From the NCBI GenBank assembly GCA_030248215.1, contig JASANG010002313.1, positions 21,114-85,113 of the forward strand: a stretch of DNA of 64,000 nucleotides, in the 5' to 3' direction. Source of the DNA: Enoplolaimus lenunculus. Taxonomy: Eukaryota > Nematoda > Enoplea > Enoplida > Thoracostomopsidae. The position numbers were made by a program, and so were the translations under genes. Shown one piece after another: positions 51,301 through 59,009 of this stretch; the stretch's first letter is position 1, and each line of letters begins with the position of its first letter. The notes beneath the pieces were generated by a model. The model did no database searches and was not told where the DNA came from. It worked only from the letters and a program-made list of their open reading frames with translations.

Positions 51301-54300
51301 ATATTATTTCACGGATTATTAGGGTTAAAAGCAATCGGAAACAGTACTAAATGGTTTTTGGGTATGAGAAATCAGAACCAAATTTTATAAACCTTCAAGA
51401 CCGCTAATTGAATAGTTAAATAGTTAAATTACATATTAGATTAATTAGTTAATCCTGAATTAGGACTTTTTAAATTATTTCACAAGTATGCCCGAGTTTC
51501 GCTCAATACATGTAGTTGACTGGTATGCAAGTTTGTTTCAGCTATCTTCAGCACAACAAGCGTGTAGCGTTTTACAACAGGTGACGCTATCACTGTGGGT
51601 TGCCGAGGATAAACTCCAGTTTGAACACAGGGATTTACATGCTGGAAATATTCTCGTTCGGCCAATTGATAAAAAATTTGTCGGTATGACCTTTGTCGCA
51701 TTTGACCATTTTATAATAACAGGTTTTGCCATGTTACTTTTGTTATGATGTGCAAAATAAACACTACTGTTACATCGACCCACGTATCTGGTTCCAAAGC
51801 AAGCTATATATATTTTTTTCAATACTTTGTTTTAGACTTGTCGCGGGATCGGTGTAACATCCCAACCAAGATACGTAGACTCAGGACCAGAAAAATTGAT
51901 ACACCATATAAACATGGGGATTGTGTAGAGATATAATTGTGCTCGAGATTAGATACTTGCTTAGTTCATTGCTGTGTACAATTTCACAGTTGTTTGTTAT
52001 AAGTGTTAAGAAACGGATGGAGAATCCATACAAAAAATGTCAAGCAGATAAAAACCCAGTAGTTACATAGGTAATATAATGAGCAATCGTGCACAAAACA
52101 GAATTTTACGACAATTTTAACCTTAGATTCAGTTTAAATCCTCGTCTGAGTAAAAACATTTCTACCTCTTAAAGTATTTCAGCATTTGATTGTTGCGTTT
52201 TCTAGTATCTGCCACATGTGTTGAACACTTGTTTAGATAGCAGGAATACTTAGGTGCTGGGTTTTACTTCAATCAGCATAGTGCAGCGCAATTTTGGCGG
52301 TTCGAGTTTGGACGGCTTTTTGCCTTATGTTGTCATCAAATATATGCTAAATAAATCATCAACTTAGCATTTAGTATGTTGATCCATCTATTAAATAATT
52401 TTTCAGTATATGTTGATCGATGTATTAGATTATTTTTCAAAATATGTTGATCGATCTATTGAATAATTTTTCAGAATTTGTCACCCCAACACGAAAATAT
52501 GTCATCCGTACACGTGGCGTTGAAGTGTGTCTGATAGATTACACGCTGTCACGGTTAACCGTTTCATATGCAAACCACTGTTGGGGAGAAACTTTGGGTC
52601 ACCAAAACGCAGGTTTGTTTCCATAAAGCTTTTGCAAGGTCAGTTAAGCTGATCATAAGCCGTGCCCGCCATGTATCGGCGGCTTAGTCTAAGTCTATGT
52701 TTGCCAACCTTATGGTATGGGTCAATGATTATTCTATGTTTTTGTAGTGTTGCGGCCAGTTGCAGTACGTATTTGTTTGGTTCGTCCCCCTTATTTAGCG
52801 AAGTACAACTTGTGCGAGTTTTGAAAAATATTTCACTTTACACGGCATCAAACATGCTTTGTCTGCGCTCAGCGTAACATTCGCACAACTATGTGTAATA
52901 TTTCAAACTAAAACAGCTTACGTATGTTAGCCTTTTGCAAAAGTTAACGCTGATACATTGTCAACGAGTATGTTGGTCTGATAAATCAATTTGGTTATGA
53001 AAGTGGAATATGTTATTTTGTACACGGCACCAACGTTTTTAAAGAACAATTATTTTTGTTTTCAAGGGGACCTGAATATATTTCAAGGAGCATGATGCAA
53101 AAACATAACTCGTGTCGTATGATAAACTTGCCACCATTATATTTTGCCCCTATACGGTATGATACTCTGCCTAACTTGACATTTTGGCCGTCAAGTTAAT
53201 TTATCAAACATAGGGAATGTGCGTTTCCTTGCAATACTTTGACAGCGTACTCTGTTGATAAAAAGTTTTTAAAATTTTACGTATATAATGCATGACACGT
53301 AAAGTTTGTCGAATTGAACACAAGCGAGCCTGAATTTTATTTGTTCAAATCATTTCTGTTTCTGAGGAAACTGAGTTACATTCCTTAGTAACAAACCGAG
53401 AACGCTGCAGACATCTATATCTTATGAACAATCGAACGTGTTATCGGCTTTAAGAACACATGCTTGCTGTGTTTCACTCGGACACTGGCTGCTTCTACAT
53501 CAACACGTGGCATAATCGAAATTTCGTATACATCCTCATGCTCAGACCACTAATGTCGACCAATACCACGTGAGAGCAGAATTGAAATTGAAGACATTCC
53601 ATTGGCCTTGGAAATTATATATTTTAGGAACAGTCGTGTACTTCACCGATTTGTCGGCGGAAATAGAACTGTTCCAGCAGAACGAAGATGAAAAGCAGCT
53701 TGCGGCTTATCGCAAGATGAGAGATTATTTAGGGTACGTTTGCTACTCTTCGACTTTTCAAAGTGCAAAGCGCACAATGTCTGATTGAACATTTTAACAT
53801 TTGCGCTGCTGTTAATTAAAAAACTTTTTAAAATATTAGGGTGTGGATGATGTTTATCCGTGGGCAACTTTGTCCGGCAATGCTTGAACTGATGAAATGT
53901 TTTCAGACGTATTGTCTGCGACACAACATGCAATAACAGGTATTGTCAAGAACGTGTTACATACAGAAGTCTATATAGAATGGCACTACGATTAAGTGCA
54001 AAATTTTTCAGCACTGATAACGACTGGTCTAAGTTCTGCTCGCAAACCAATGTCGCTTGGATCGCGTACTTGGCGGAAACACTGATTTACGGGCTTCAAT
54101 ACAAACGCGGAAACCAGCTGGTTAAATTGACACACTCACTGGTACGTTTTGTTCACGACGCATAAGCCCCAGTAATAGCTGATGTTTACAGATTTGCTCA
54201 ATATGTGTATATCGGATCTACCCAGCTCGCGCCGTTCTATGTGAAACCACAGTTTGTGATTTAGTGTCTTGTGAATTGCGTTTTATTGATAGATTTGAGT

Positions 54301-54501
54301 TAAACTGTGGGTTAAATGTATACTTAATTACATGCAATGCAAGTCAATGCGTAACAAGTCTAATCAAGCGCCTCACTTTGTTTTTAGGTCAAACTGTTTA
54401 AATTTGTGATTAAACAGTGTGGTAAAGTGTCTTCAATTGATGAATTGATTAATGACTGTGAAACCGCGTTCCTGTCAACTGGAACCGAAATACTTGAGTG
54501 A
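36234..54501 (+). CDS. haspin: Haspin-family protein kinase, 13-exon gene model
   Basis: Haspin phosphorylates histone H3 on Thr3 at mitotic centromeres, helping to recruit the Aurora B complex (known of the family). Exons: 36234-36322, 37252-37321, 40892-40977, 41928-42021, 47428-47513, 48871-48954, 49398-49495, 49700-49779, 51542-51683, 52475-52612, 53628-53733, 54012-54141, 54388-54501. All introns are GT-AG and phases agree at every junction, giving 1317 nt, 438 residues plus TGA. Motifs: glycine loop GEGISGEVF (92-100), Lys113 in SVLK, helix-C Glu137, PLLKAWDDY, hinge VVFEFADGG, FEHRDLHAGN (Asp260, Asn265), LIDYTLSRL (Asp298, the haspin-type DYT replacing DFG). The spacings Lys-Glu (24) and Asp-Asp (38) equal those of human haspin as I recall them. 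All catalytic residues are present, so an active kinase is expected. The N-terminal extension before the kinase domain is about 85 residues, far shorter than in vertebrates. About 15 extra residues lie just after DYTLSRL. Exons 3-13 are secure; exons 1-2 are inferred. Confidence 0.9.
37252..37321 (+). CDS. haspin: Candidate haspin exon 2
   Basis: Flanked by CTTGTTTCAG and GTATGT. Its 70 nt supply the one base that completes exon 1's last codon and then 23 open codons (LSRAKRDVCIVANELNGEEW...) ending exactly in phase 0, which is the phase required by exon 3. The phase match on both sides supports it, but no homology was recognised, so other exons could exist in the 3.6-kb intron that follows. 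Confidence 0.55.
37432..37510 (+). mobile_element. Solo left end of a family-A MITE
   Basis: TGGGTAATCCACGTTATACT after TGA, then the usual family-A start; no matching right end was found before the next recognised element. In haspin intron 2. Confidence 0.5.
37926..38164. mobile_element. hAT-like MITE (GAGACCGA type) in haspin intron 2
   Basis: 239 bp, CAGGGATGGGTGGTCTC to GAGACGCACATCTCTG, flanked by ATCGCTTT / ATTGCTTT (7 of 8). GGGACTGAAACCGGGACTGG and GAGACCGAGACCG words at the ends. Confidence 0.82.
39552..39874. mobile_element. Diverged family-A MITE in haspin intron 2
   Basis: TTGGTCATCCACGTTGTACT at the left and ACAACGTAAATAATCCA at the right (inverted, several mismatches), about 323 bp. 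Internal blocks match other family-A copies; flanking triplets no longer agree. Confidence 0.65.
39996..40250. mobile_element. GC-rich 255-bp inverted-terminus element in haspin intron 2
   Basis: TTAGGGTTGCGCTATACGT at the left and, inverted, TTAGGGTTGAGATATACTT at the right (16 of 19 match). The interior is extremely CpG-rich (GACGCCGGCGAGCGCCGCC, GACGGCGCGCCGCGG), in sharp contrast with the AT-rich surroundings. Flanking 8-mers do not match, so the superfamily is uncertain (hAT-like termini). Long open frames inside are products of its GC content. Confidence 0.6.
40892..41927 (+). CDS. haspin: Haspin exon 3 (40892-40977) and intron 3
   Basis: Exon 3 follows TTGTTTAG and ends GCATC|GTAAGC. 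It encodes residues 54-81, including LLKLCRQERLRDFTEYLN. This resembles the segment just before the kinase domain of animal haspins (Cys-x-Gln, then Phe-Ser/Thr). The split Ser codon TC|G joins to exon 4 at 41928. The open frame visible inside the intron (about 41000-41390) has no haspin similarity and is skipped by this join. Confidence 0.85.
41928..42021 (+). CDS. haspin: Haspin exon 4: glycine-rich loop and catalytic lysine
   Basis: Acceptor TTGTTTCAG, donor AAG|GTTTAT (a weaker, non-GTRAG donor). Encodes residues 83-113: FHSSTIKKIGEGISGEVFKA...SVLK. KIGEGxxGEVF is the kinase P-loop and the final Lys113 matches the ATP-contacting lysine of VAIK in human haspin. Phase 0 end fits exon 5, 5.4 kb downstream. 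Confidence 0.92.
42663..43310. mobile_element. Full-length family-B MITE in haspin intron 4
   Basis: 648 bp, TGCGGGATTCACGTTATAAC to GTTATAACGTGAACCCCGCA, TAA on each side. Carries GTTGATTCGACGTCAAC, TATCACGTGATACT and AATATCATATGATATT. Reference copy for the split element at 29180-32728. Confidence 0.9.
43311..44350 (+). repeat. Decayed tandem repeat in haspin intron 4
   Basis: Blocks beginning AATATCACATTTTTGAAAAT recur near 43315, 43660, 43850 and 44190, each followed by AATTAGTATRATTTTAACGC and, in some, TTTCAAGATTT and GGTTAATACGACT. Spacings of about 190 or 340 bases suggest units with internal deletions. Confidence 0.6.
44503..44870. mobile_element. Two SINE-like repeats in opposite orientation
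   Basis: 44503-44690 (+) resembles the SINE at 7524 (GGTGTAGTGGTAACATGCTT head, GTGCAGACCGTG end). 44693-44870 (-) matches the 5.5-kb SINE: CTCTAGGTAGGAACCGG, GGCTGGAAAAACAGA, a B box read on the minus strand as CCAGTTCGAGCC, and GTCGACTATATATGTC. Confidence 0.55.
45062..45444. mobile_element. Compact family-A MITE in haspin intron 4
   Basis: 383 bp, TGGGTCATCCACGTTA to TAACGTGGATGACCCA, TAA duplicated. Shares GGAGGGAGTAGG, ACACAGTGTCTGA and GGACTCGCATGTG with the 23526-24949 copy, for which it is the uninterrupted reference. Nested in the 42248-45586 element. Confidence 0.85.
46203..47361. mobile_element. Family-A MITE carrying a LINE fragment, haspin intron 4
   Basis: TGGGTCATCCACGTAATGCG at the left and CGCATTATTAGGTCATGACCCA-type right end, TTA on both sides. 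Most of its 1159 bp is the minus-strand LINE remnant 46430-47110. The right exon boundary of haspin exon 5 is only 66 bp away. Confidence 0.75.
46430..47110 (-). mobile_element. Decayed LINE fragment inside a MITE
   Basis: GC-richer block with minus-strand peptides typical of the region after the reverse transcriptase of LINE ORF2: LGRTVTYNAHVSYISGEM, then TNKLEVLHRQAVHIINGSTT and STPSAALVRTANLTLLNARG. Frames change along the block. It lies within the 46203-47361 MITE in haspin intron 4, so it was either inserted into that element or carried by it. Confidence 0.65.
47428..47513 (+). CDS. haspin: Haspin exon 5: helix C
   Basis: Acceptor ATACTTTCAG, donor ACT|GTATGT. Encodes IIPFGGHEIINGELQKRPDE... 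and MIAELLIS. This aligns with the haspin-specific segment between the catalytic lysine and helix C (IIAIEG..VNG.xQKTFEEILPEIIIS). Glu137 in the AEL step is 24 residues after Lys113, the spacing found in human haspin. Confidence 0.93.
47808..48371. mobile_element. Family-D MITE in haspin intron 5
   Basis: 564 bp, TGAGGGGTTCACGTTACAAA to TTGGTAACGCGAAACCCGTA; inner ends TTGGTACCTTTTTTGTCG and CAGGTACCAAGTGCAC mirror the 42248 element. Flanks CTA / TAA do not form a clean duplication. Confidence 0.65.
48235..48320 (+). repeat. GGCCGGC-type interspersed repeat, copy 3 (shortened)
   Basis: AACGATATATACTATAAAAA then TTTGTATATTGGCCTGCC. Lies inside the 47808-48371 element in haspin intron 5. Confidence 0.45.
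48871..49495 (+). CDS. haspin: Haspin exons 6 (48871-48954) and 7 (49398-49495)
   Basis: Exon 6 (acceptor GCTTTTTTAG, donor GA|GTAAGT) encodes residues 143-169, ELTALRQRNGSVVCDG..., joined through a split Glu codon to exon 7 (acceptor TTTTTAAG, donor CCTG|GTATGT). Exon 7 has VSLVMGRYPRPLLKAWDDY, matching the family's SVHCVQGSYPPLLLKAWDxY, and NDRPD at its end as in human haspin. The 443-nt intron between them holds no recognised repeat. Confidence 0.92.
49700..49779 (+). CDS. haspin: Haspin exon 8: hinge region
   Basis: Acceptor GAATTCCAG, donor CAG|GTAAAA. Encodes residues 204-229 including RFVVFEFADGGICLDDYQ, corresponding to LFIVLEFEFGGIDLEQM of human haspin, the hinge that lines the ATP pocket. 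Begins by completing the Asp codon of NDRPD and ends in phase 0. Confidence 0.93.
50150..51510. repeat. TAGCTAAT tandem-repeat element in haspin intron 8
   Basis: Same units as 13310-14090, ending CCCGAGTTTCGCTCAATACATGTAG just before exon 9. Interrupted at 50294-50950 by a family-B MITE. No coding capacity. Confidence 0.65.
50294..50950. mobile_element. Family-B MITE lacking its outermost left end, haspin intron 8
   Basis: Collinear with 42663-43310 from ACCGGGGCAGGCGG to GTTATAACGTGAACCCCACA, about 657 bp; the first 20 bases of the left terminus are missing. Inserted in the TAGCTAAT tandem repeat block. Carries several AATATCATATGATATT palindromes. Confidence 0.8.
51542..51683 (+). CDS. 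haspin: Haspin exon 9: catalytic loop
   Basis: Acceptor GTTTGTTTCAG, donor TCG|GTATGA. Encodes residues 230-276. FEHRDLHAGNILV contains catalytic Asp260 and metal-binding Asn265, matching FEHRDLHWGNVLL of human haspin. The exon lies only about 40 bases downstream of the end of a repeat block (50150-51500) that fills most of intron 8. Confidence 0.95.
52475..52612 (+). CDS. haspin: Haspin exon 10: DYT motif, with extra residues
   Basis: Acceptor AATTTTTCAG, donor GCAG|GTTTGT. Encodes residues 278-322 with VIRTRGVEVCLIDYTLSRL; DYT in place of DFG is typical of haspin, and Asp298 is 38 residues after Asp260 as in human. After SRL about 15 residues (TVSYANHCWG...) have no human counterpart. The earlier possible donors (GTTAAC at 52554, GTTTCA at 52561) give the wrong phase for exon 11, so the insertion is real in this model. 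Confidence 0.9.
53628..53733 (+). CDS. haspin: Haspin exon 11
   Basis: Acceptor TATATTTTAG, donor GG|GTACGT. Encodes TVVYFTDLSAEIELFQQNED... and AAYRKMRDYL. This aligns with GIVVFCDVSMDEDLF.GDGDYQFDIYRLMKKE of human haspin, the segment after the DYT motif that replaces the usual activation loop and APE helix. Confidence 0.92.
54012..54501 (+). CDS. haspin: Haspin exons 12 (54012-54141) and 13 (54388-54501)
   Basis: Exon 12 (acceptor AATTTTTCAG, donor CTG|GTACGT) encodes TDNDWSKFCSQTNVAWIAYL and following residues, matching NRWGEYHPYSNVLWLHYLTDKML of human haspin. Exon 13 (acceptor GTTTTTAG) encodes the last 37 residues, VKLFKFVIKQCGKVSSIDEL... to TEILE, and TGA at 54499-54501. This corresponds to the C-terminal helix near the end of the kinase lobe; no further domain follows. 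Confidence 0.92.
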
Positions 54502-54650
54502 GTATGCTGGCGAATTATAACGAAAGTATTCCTTTTTAGTGAAAGTTAGGAAGTTTAGAAACTTTTTACAATCTTTTCACCAAGTTGAATAATTTTCTTA
54601 CTGCTTCAATGGGATTTTGTCAATATTTTAAAACATCTGTTCACAGTTTT

Positions 54651-54656
54651 AATAAA
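54651..54656 (+). promoter_or_regulatory. Likely polyadenylation signal of haspin
   Basis: AATAAA about 150 bases after the haspin stop codon, in AT-rich sequence. It is the first canonical hexamer downstream, so a short 3' UTR is expected. Confidence 0.5.
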
Positions 54657-54659
54657 TGG

Positions 54660-55758
54660 TAAATGGGCAGCCTTTTTATTATTAAAGATTCTGGTATTAA
54701 ATGATCGATTAGGATAAGTTATGCACTGGAATTTTTTATTTCGATATGCATATTTAACTTGAAAAGCGGATTCCTAACATGGTTACTGCGAAGAAAACCC
54801 GTAATTTTACTATACAACAAATCACATTGGTCTGTGCGTATTTAAGGGTGCCGTTATCGCAACAGTAGCCTATTCAGAATCTCAATACGCTGTTTCTATT
54901 GATTGAGCAAAAGTCTTCAGGTATAGCGAGAATGTCACTTAATATCCCGTCCCAGTTTCATATGCTTACTTATAGAGAATCTCTATTAGTATTTTTCCTG
55001 CTGCGTTTTCCTACCAAAATTGATTAACCAGCGGATTTTTACTGTTTGAAAAAAACCACAAGCAAATTTTACCTGTTCCTGTGAATTATTTCCTTTGTTG
55101 GAATACCGGGCACACTGCACTCAACCATTATTCCCATGTGTCGAATTCGTTTCACATCTGCTTCCTCTCCGGCAAAATTTGGAGACCTTCAGTTTCGGAT
55201 ATGTATATAATATGCATAGTAATGCGCAACGGTATAGTCTTTTATTTTTTCTGAACAATACCTTAAAATATCTGCCTCAGGAAGCCTCTATAAGAGACTC
55301 CTTTGTTTTCACTTTTACACGCCTTCGTCAAACATTGTACACGATCGTCACATATATTTTTGTGTATGTATTACTCATTGCACACGCAATTTTACTTTCA
55401 GGCTGCAGTTGATATGAGTCGAGTCGAAAGCAGAAGAAAGCACAATTATCGTTTAATCATAAATAAAAATTTTAACTTTTATGAGTGTAGCGAAACCAGA
55501 AAACCTTAGGAACTAGTTTGTTGCGAAGCCAGTGGGTAGTGCCGAACTTGGTTTGTCTTGAAATTTCAAGACTCATACTTGCTTAAAATTTCAAGACAAA
55601 TGTCTAGTAGTTCAAGCATTAATATCGTTAAACGGATGAGAAATTTGTGTCTGAAATAGTTAAGACATAACTGTCTTGTATTTAGAAAATTACTATTTCC
55701 AATTTATAAGAAACAAATTTCTTTCTATCAAGAAATAGTTGTCTTATGTCTCTCACAC
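54660..55758. other. Downstream of haspin, no gene recognised
   Basis: AT-rich; a 105-codon open frame at 55095-55412 has no recognised homology, no convincing splice context and biased hydrophobic content. Treated as chance. Confidence 0.4.
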
Positions 55759-55766
55759 GTTATAAC

Positions 55767-57877
55767 TAGTGATGGGCATCGGATATTTTCTCATATGCGG
55801 ATATCCGGTAATTCTTGCCGGATACTTATCCGGATATCCGTATATATCCGGATATCGGGATATCCGAAATGAAATTTTCTCTTTCGGATATCGAAACTCG
55901 ATTTTGTGTTTTTGAGTTTCCGAACCTCAATTTTCGTTTCTTAAGCACTTGTTTTAACTTGTTGCTCTAAAGGAAGTACCCTGACCCTCAAGCAAATTGA
56001 TATGAGCATAAAAGATACAATTCTAAAAATCGGTTATTTATTATGCCACACAAAAAAGTATTTCTGAATTTATTCAGAAAAGTGTTTTCTGTGGCAAATC
56101 TGAAAAGTTTTGCTGATATTTAGCCCTTTCTCACGTGAATATTTTCTATTTCCCCTGAGGCTTACTTTTATGCTAGGATTCGAACTCCAGTGACTGGAGT
56201 GGGAGGCGTATACCATCACCACTCAGCTATATGAGCTTGACGCTCGAGCCCGAGGGGGCTCTTACGGCTTGTGGTGATTTAGTACTATGTATACGTGTTG
56301 CAATTGTTAAACACGGTGCGATATATACTATTTAACGTATATACACTGCGTTGAGTTGCCTATAGGCAACTCAATGTGAGATGGGGTTAAGACAATTTTT
56401 TTCTAAAAATAATTGGAAAACGTTTATTTTCAGACTTTATCTCAAAACGTTTTTGAAAACATTTCTATTATAACAGAAATACCTTTCAAGTGCATCTTGC
56501 GAATCATATTTCTCAAATGTAAGAAATTTTTTCTTAAATGTCAGAAATTTTATTTTGAATGCAGTACTGTAGTGACCCAAATAAGAGGGGTACCAACTTT
56601 GAGTCCCAATCAATAGGAGTCCGTATCCCTAATAAGAGTCCGTAAGCGCATAGAATCCCAAAACCCTAATTAGAGTCCATTAATCTCAATTATTCCTAAT
56701 TGTAGCGCATAAATGAATCCAGGACCAAATATATATCAGTAATGAAGGGAGGGATAGCGTGGGTTATTAACAAATAACAGTCCGTAACCGAATAACAGGG
56801 TGTACCCTCTGGAGAGGTCAAATAAATTTCAGTCCCACCTCTTATTCGGGTCACTCACTAGTCACCACAGCACCTCAATAGTTCTGGTTATTCAGTTTAG
56901 AAGATTGCTACAGACTACTAAATAAATACTTGCGTTGATAACTTAAAATTGAGTTGATTTGGCTTGTCCTTTGACTTATTTAAACCACTGCAATAGAGTT
57001 TCAATCGAATATAACCCGTCCCTCGAACCATATATACTTGAATCGTTTTAGTTCCAAGAAAAAAGAACCAGATTGAAATACACTTACGCTAAGTCGTACA
57101 AACATCAACCCATGTTACTTATACTGGTGTCGCGCTTTCAGCAGTGGATCGAGAACTTTCTAAATGGGCGGGATGGTAAATATTTTGAAACGCAATTTTT
57201 CTCCAAAAAATTTTCATAGCGGGAAAATTATAAAGTAGGACCCTATTTTATAACGAAAGTATTATGATGAGAGGACAAATTGTAAGGTAATGAATGACCA
57301 TATCATTTTATCACAAAAAATTTATGTGGGAAGTGGGCACGAATTGTAAGGCAGAGGTCCTTAGACATTTTGCTTATCCGGACCAGATGTCCGGTGTTCA
57401 TCTGTAGTCTATATCATACTGTTCTCAGTAAACTTGCTATCATCATTCTCGGACACACGAAGTGTTAACTCAGAAAAACTTTGTGTTAAATAAAACCACC
57501 AAAACGTCCCAGAGGTAAATTTCGTCGCATTGAATTTTATATATAAAGCTAGTCCTGTGTGAAACCCAGCCGTATATCGAATTCTACGGAAGCTCAGGCC
57601 CATCCGAAATCAAACGTGTATCCGGATATCCGGATATCCGCTGGATATCCGAAATGCTTTTGTCTAAAATTTATTTGGAATATTTTGCATGGTTTCACCA
57701 CCAAAGTAGCTGGAGCTGACGAAAAAATTCTGTATCCAAACCTCAGTCATAATATTAAACCACATTCTTGCACAATTGTTCTATGATGATTTAAAATCTT
57801 TATTTCTTAAGCAAAAATTGTAATAATAGAAACCGCTACGGCCGTCCGGATGTCCGGATATCCGGTGACCATCTATA
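55767..57877. mobile_element. Composite hAT-type element (GGATATCC type), 2.1 kb
   Basis: Termini TAGTGATGGGCATCGGATAT and (inverted) TATAGATGGTCACCGGATAT, flanked by GTTATAAC on both sides (8 of 8). CGGATATCCGG words crowd both ends. A partial relative at 21546-22090 is collinear but lacks about 1.06 kb (56055-57112), which holds the tRNA-like TTAA MITE (56124-56386) and other sequence. No transposase frame seen, so non-autonomous. Confidence 0.85.
56124..56386 (-). mobile_element. TTAA-flanked MITE with tRNA-like core, copy 3
   Basis: Starts CCCTTTCTCACGTG and ends GTGAGATGGGG followed by TTAA (left TTAA decayed to TTAG). Same minus-strand A and B boxes as the other two copies. It lies inside the 55767-57877 hAT-type element, in the part missing from that element's relative at 21546. 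Confidence 0.75.
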
Positions 57878-58059
57878 GTTATAACGCGTGCGCTTCACTG
57901 ATGCAACGTCCTACAATATAGTTTAGCTGCGTGGATTATGCAACTTTCGCATAGACGGTGTAGCGGAAATATTTATACTGTCAATATTTTCCTTGAATTT
58001 CCCACTCAACTGCACAATAGGTATCAAATGTCTGGTATATAGATAGTTTGCTTAAATAA

Positions 58060-58615
58060 TTATTTTTCGCAAAATTTGAGGTTTCTTCATATATACTTAG
58101 TTTTTTCTCCAAAATTTCGATTTCATGCCAAAATTTGAATTTCTCCCCAAAATGTACATTTTCGGGCCAAGATTTGATTTTGCCGCTAAATTTGAATGTT
58201 CCCGCCAAAATTTAAATTTGCCGCCAAAATTTGAATGTTTCCGCCAAAATTGGAATTTCCGGCCAAAATTTTAATTTCCCGCCCTAAATTTGAATATTCT
58301 CGCCAAAATTTGAATATTCCCGCCAAAATTGAATTTTCCCGCCTAAATTTTAATTTTCCGCCAAAATTGAATTTCTCCCGCCAAAATTTGAATATTTCCG
58401 TCAAAATTATAATTTCCCGCCAAAATTTGAATTTTTTCGCTAAAATTTGAATTTCCCGCCAAAAATTAAATGCATCCACCAAAATTTGAATTTCCCGCCA
58501 AAACTTGATTTTACCGCTAAAATTTGCATTTCCTGCCAAAATTTAAATTTCAGGCTAAAATTTAAATTCTCCCGCCCAAAATTTAAACTTTCTCGCGCCT
58601 AATTTTAAATCACCC
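58060..58615 (-). repeat. Second minisatellite with E2F-type sites, inverted
   Basis: About 25 imperfect units of TTTGAATTTCCCGCCAAAA, the reverse complement of the 25895-26335 unit. Several units keep TTTCCCGCCAAA intact (near 58410, 58455, 58490). It is not enclosed by recognised family-B termini here. Confidence 0.85.
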
Positions 58616-58639
58616 AATTTCAATTTCCTGCAAAATTAA

Positions 58640-59008
58640 AAAAGTCCGCATATTGTTTGCGGATTATGACTTCGTCCGCTACACCGTTACCGAAACCGCC
58701 TAAATGTCCATCAAATTGTGTCCCCACTGATCCGACGAAAATTGCTTTTGTAAACGGCATGGGTCCATGTATAGAACAGGGGCTTCCAGTTTTCCAGAGT
58801 GGAAAACTTATGACCAGGAGTACAGCGCAGCCACTCCTATATGACGGCCTGATTTTCCACTGGTTGGTAGGAAAAATGACAGGCATAGGTTTTGCTGGGG
58901 AAAGGTGGAAAATTCATAAGCCTGGATATTCACTTGTTCGGTAGGGAAATTGCTTAAGATTTTTCCTACCAACCAAGGAAGAATCTAAGCGTTTAAATAA
59001 TCCCGTTT
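58640..59008. other. Spacer between minisatellite and satellite, with an inverted repeat
   Basis: Holds overlapping open frames on both strands of 88-95 codons without recognised homology. TGGTTGGTAGGAAAAAT at 58859 recurs inverted as ATTTTTCCTACCAACCA at 58959. No gene can be supported. Confidence 0.4.
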
Positions 59009-59009
59009 C

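Noticed and set aside
58620-58944. Overlapping 88-95 codon frames on both strands
   Set aside because: Opposing frames of similar length with no recognised domain or splice signals; insufficient to call a gene.
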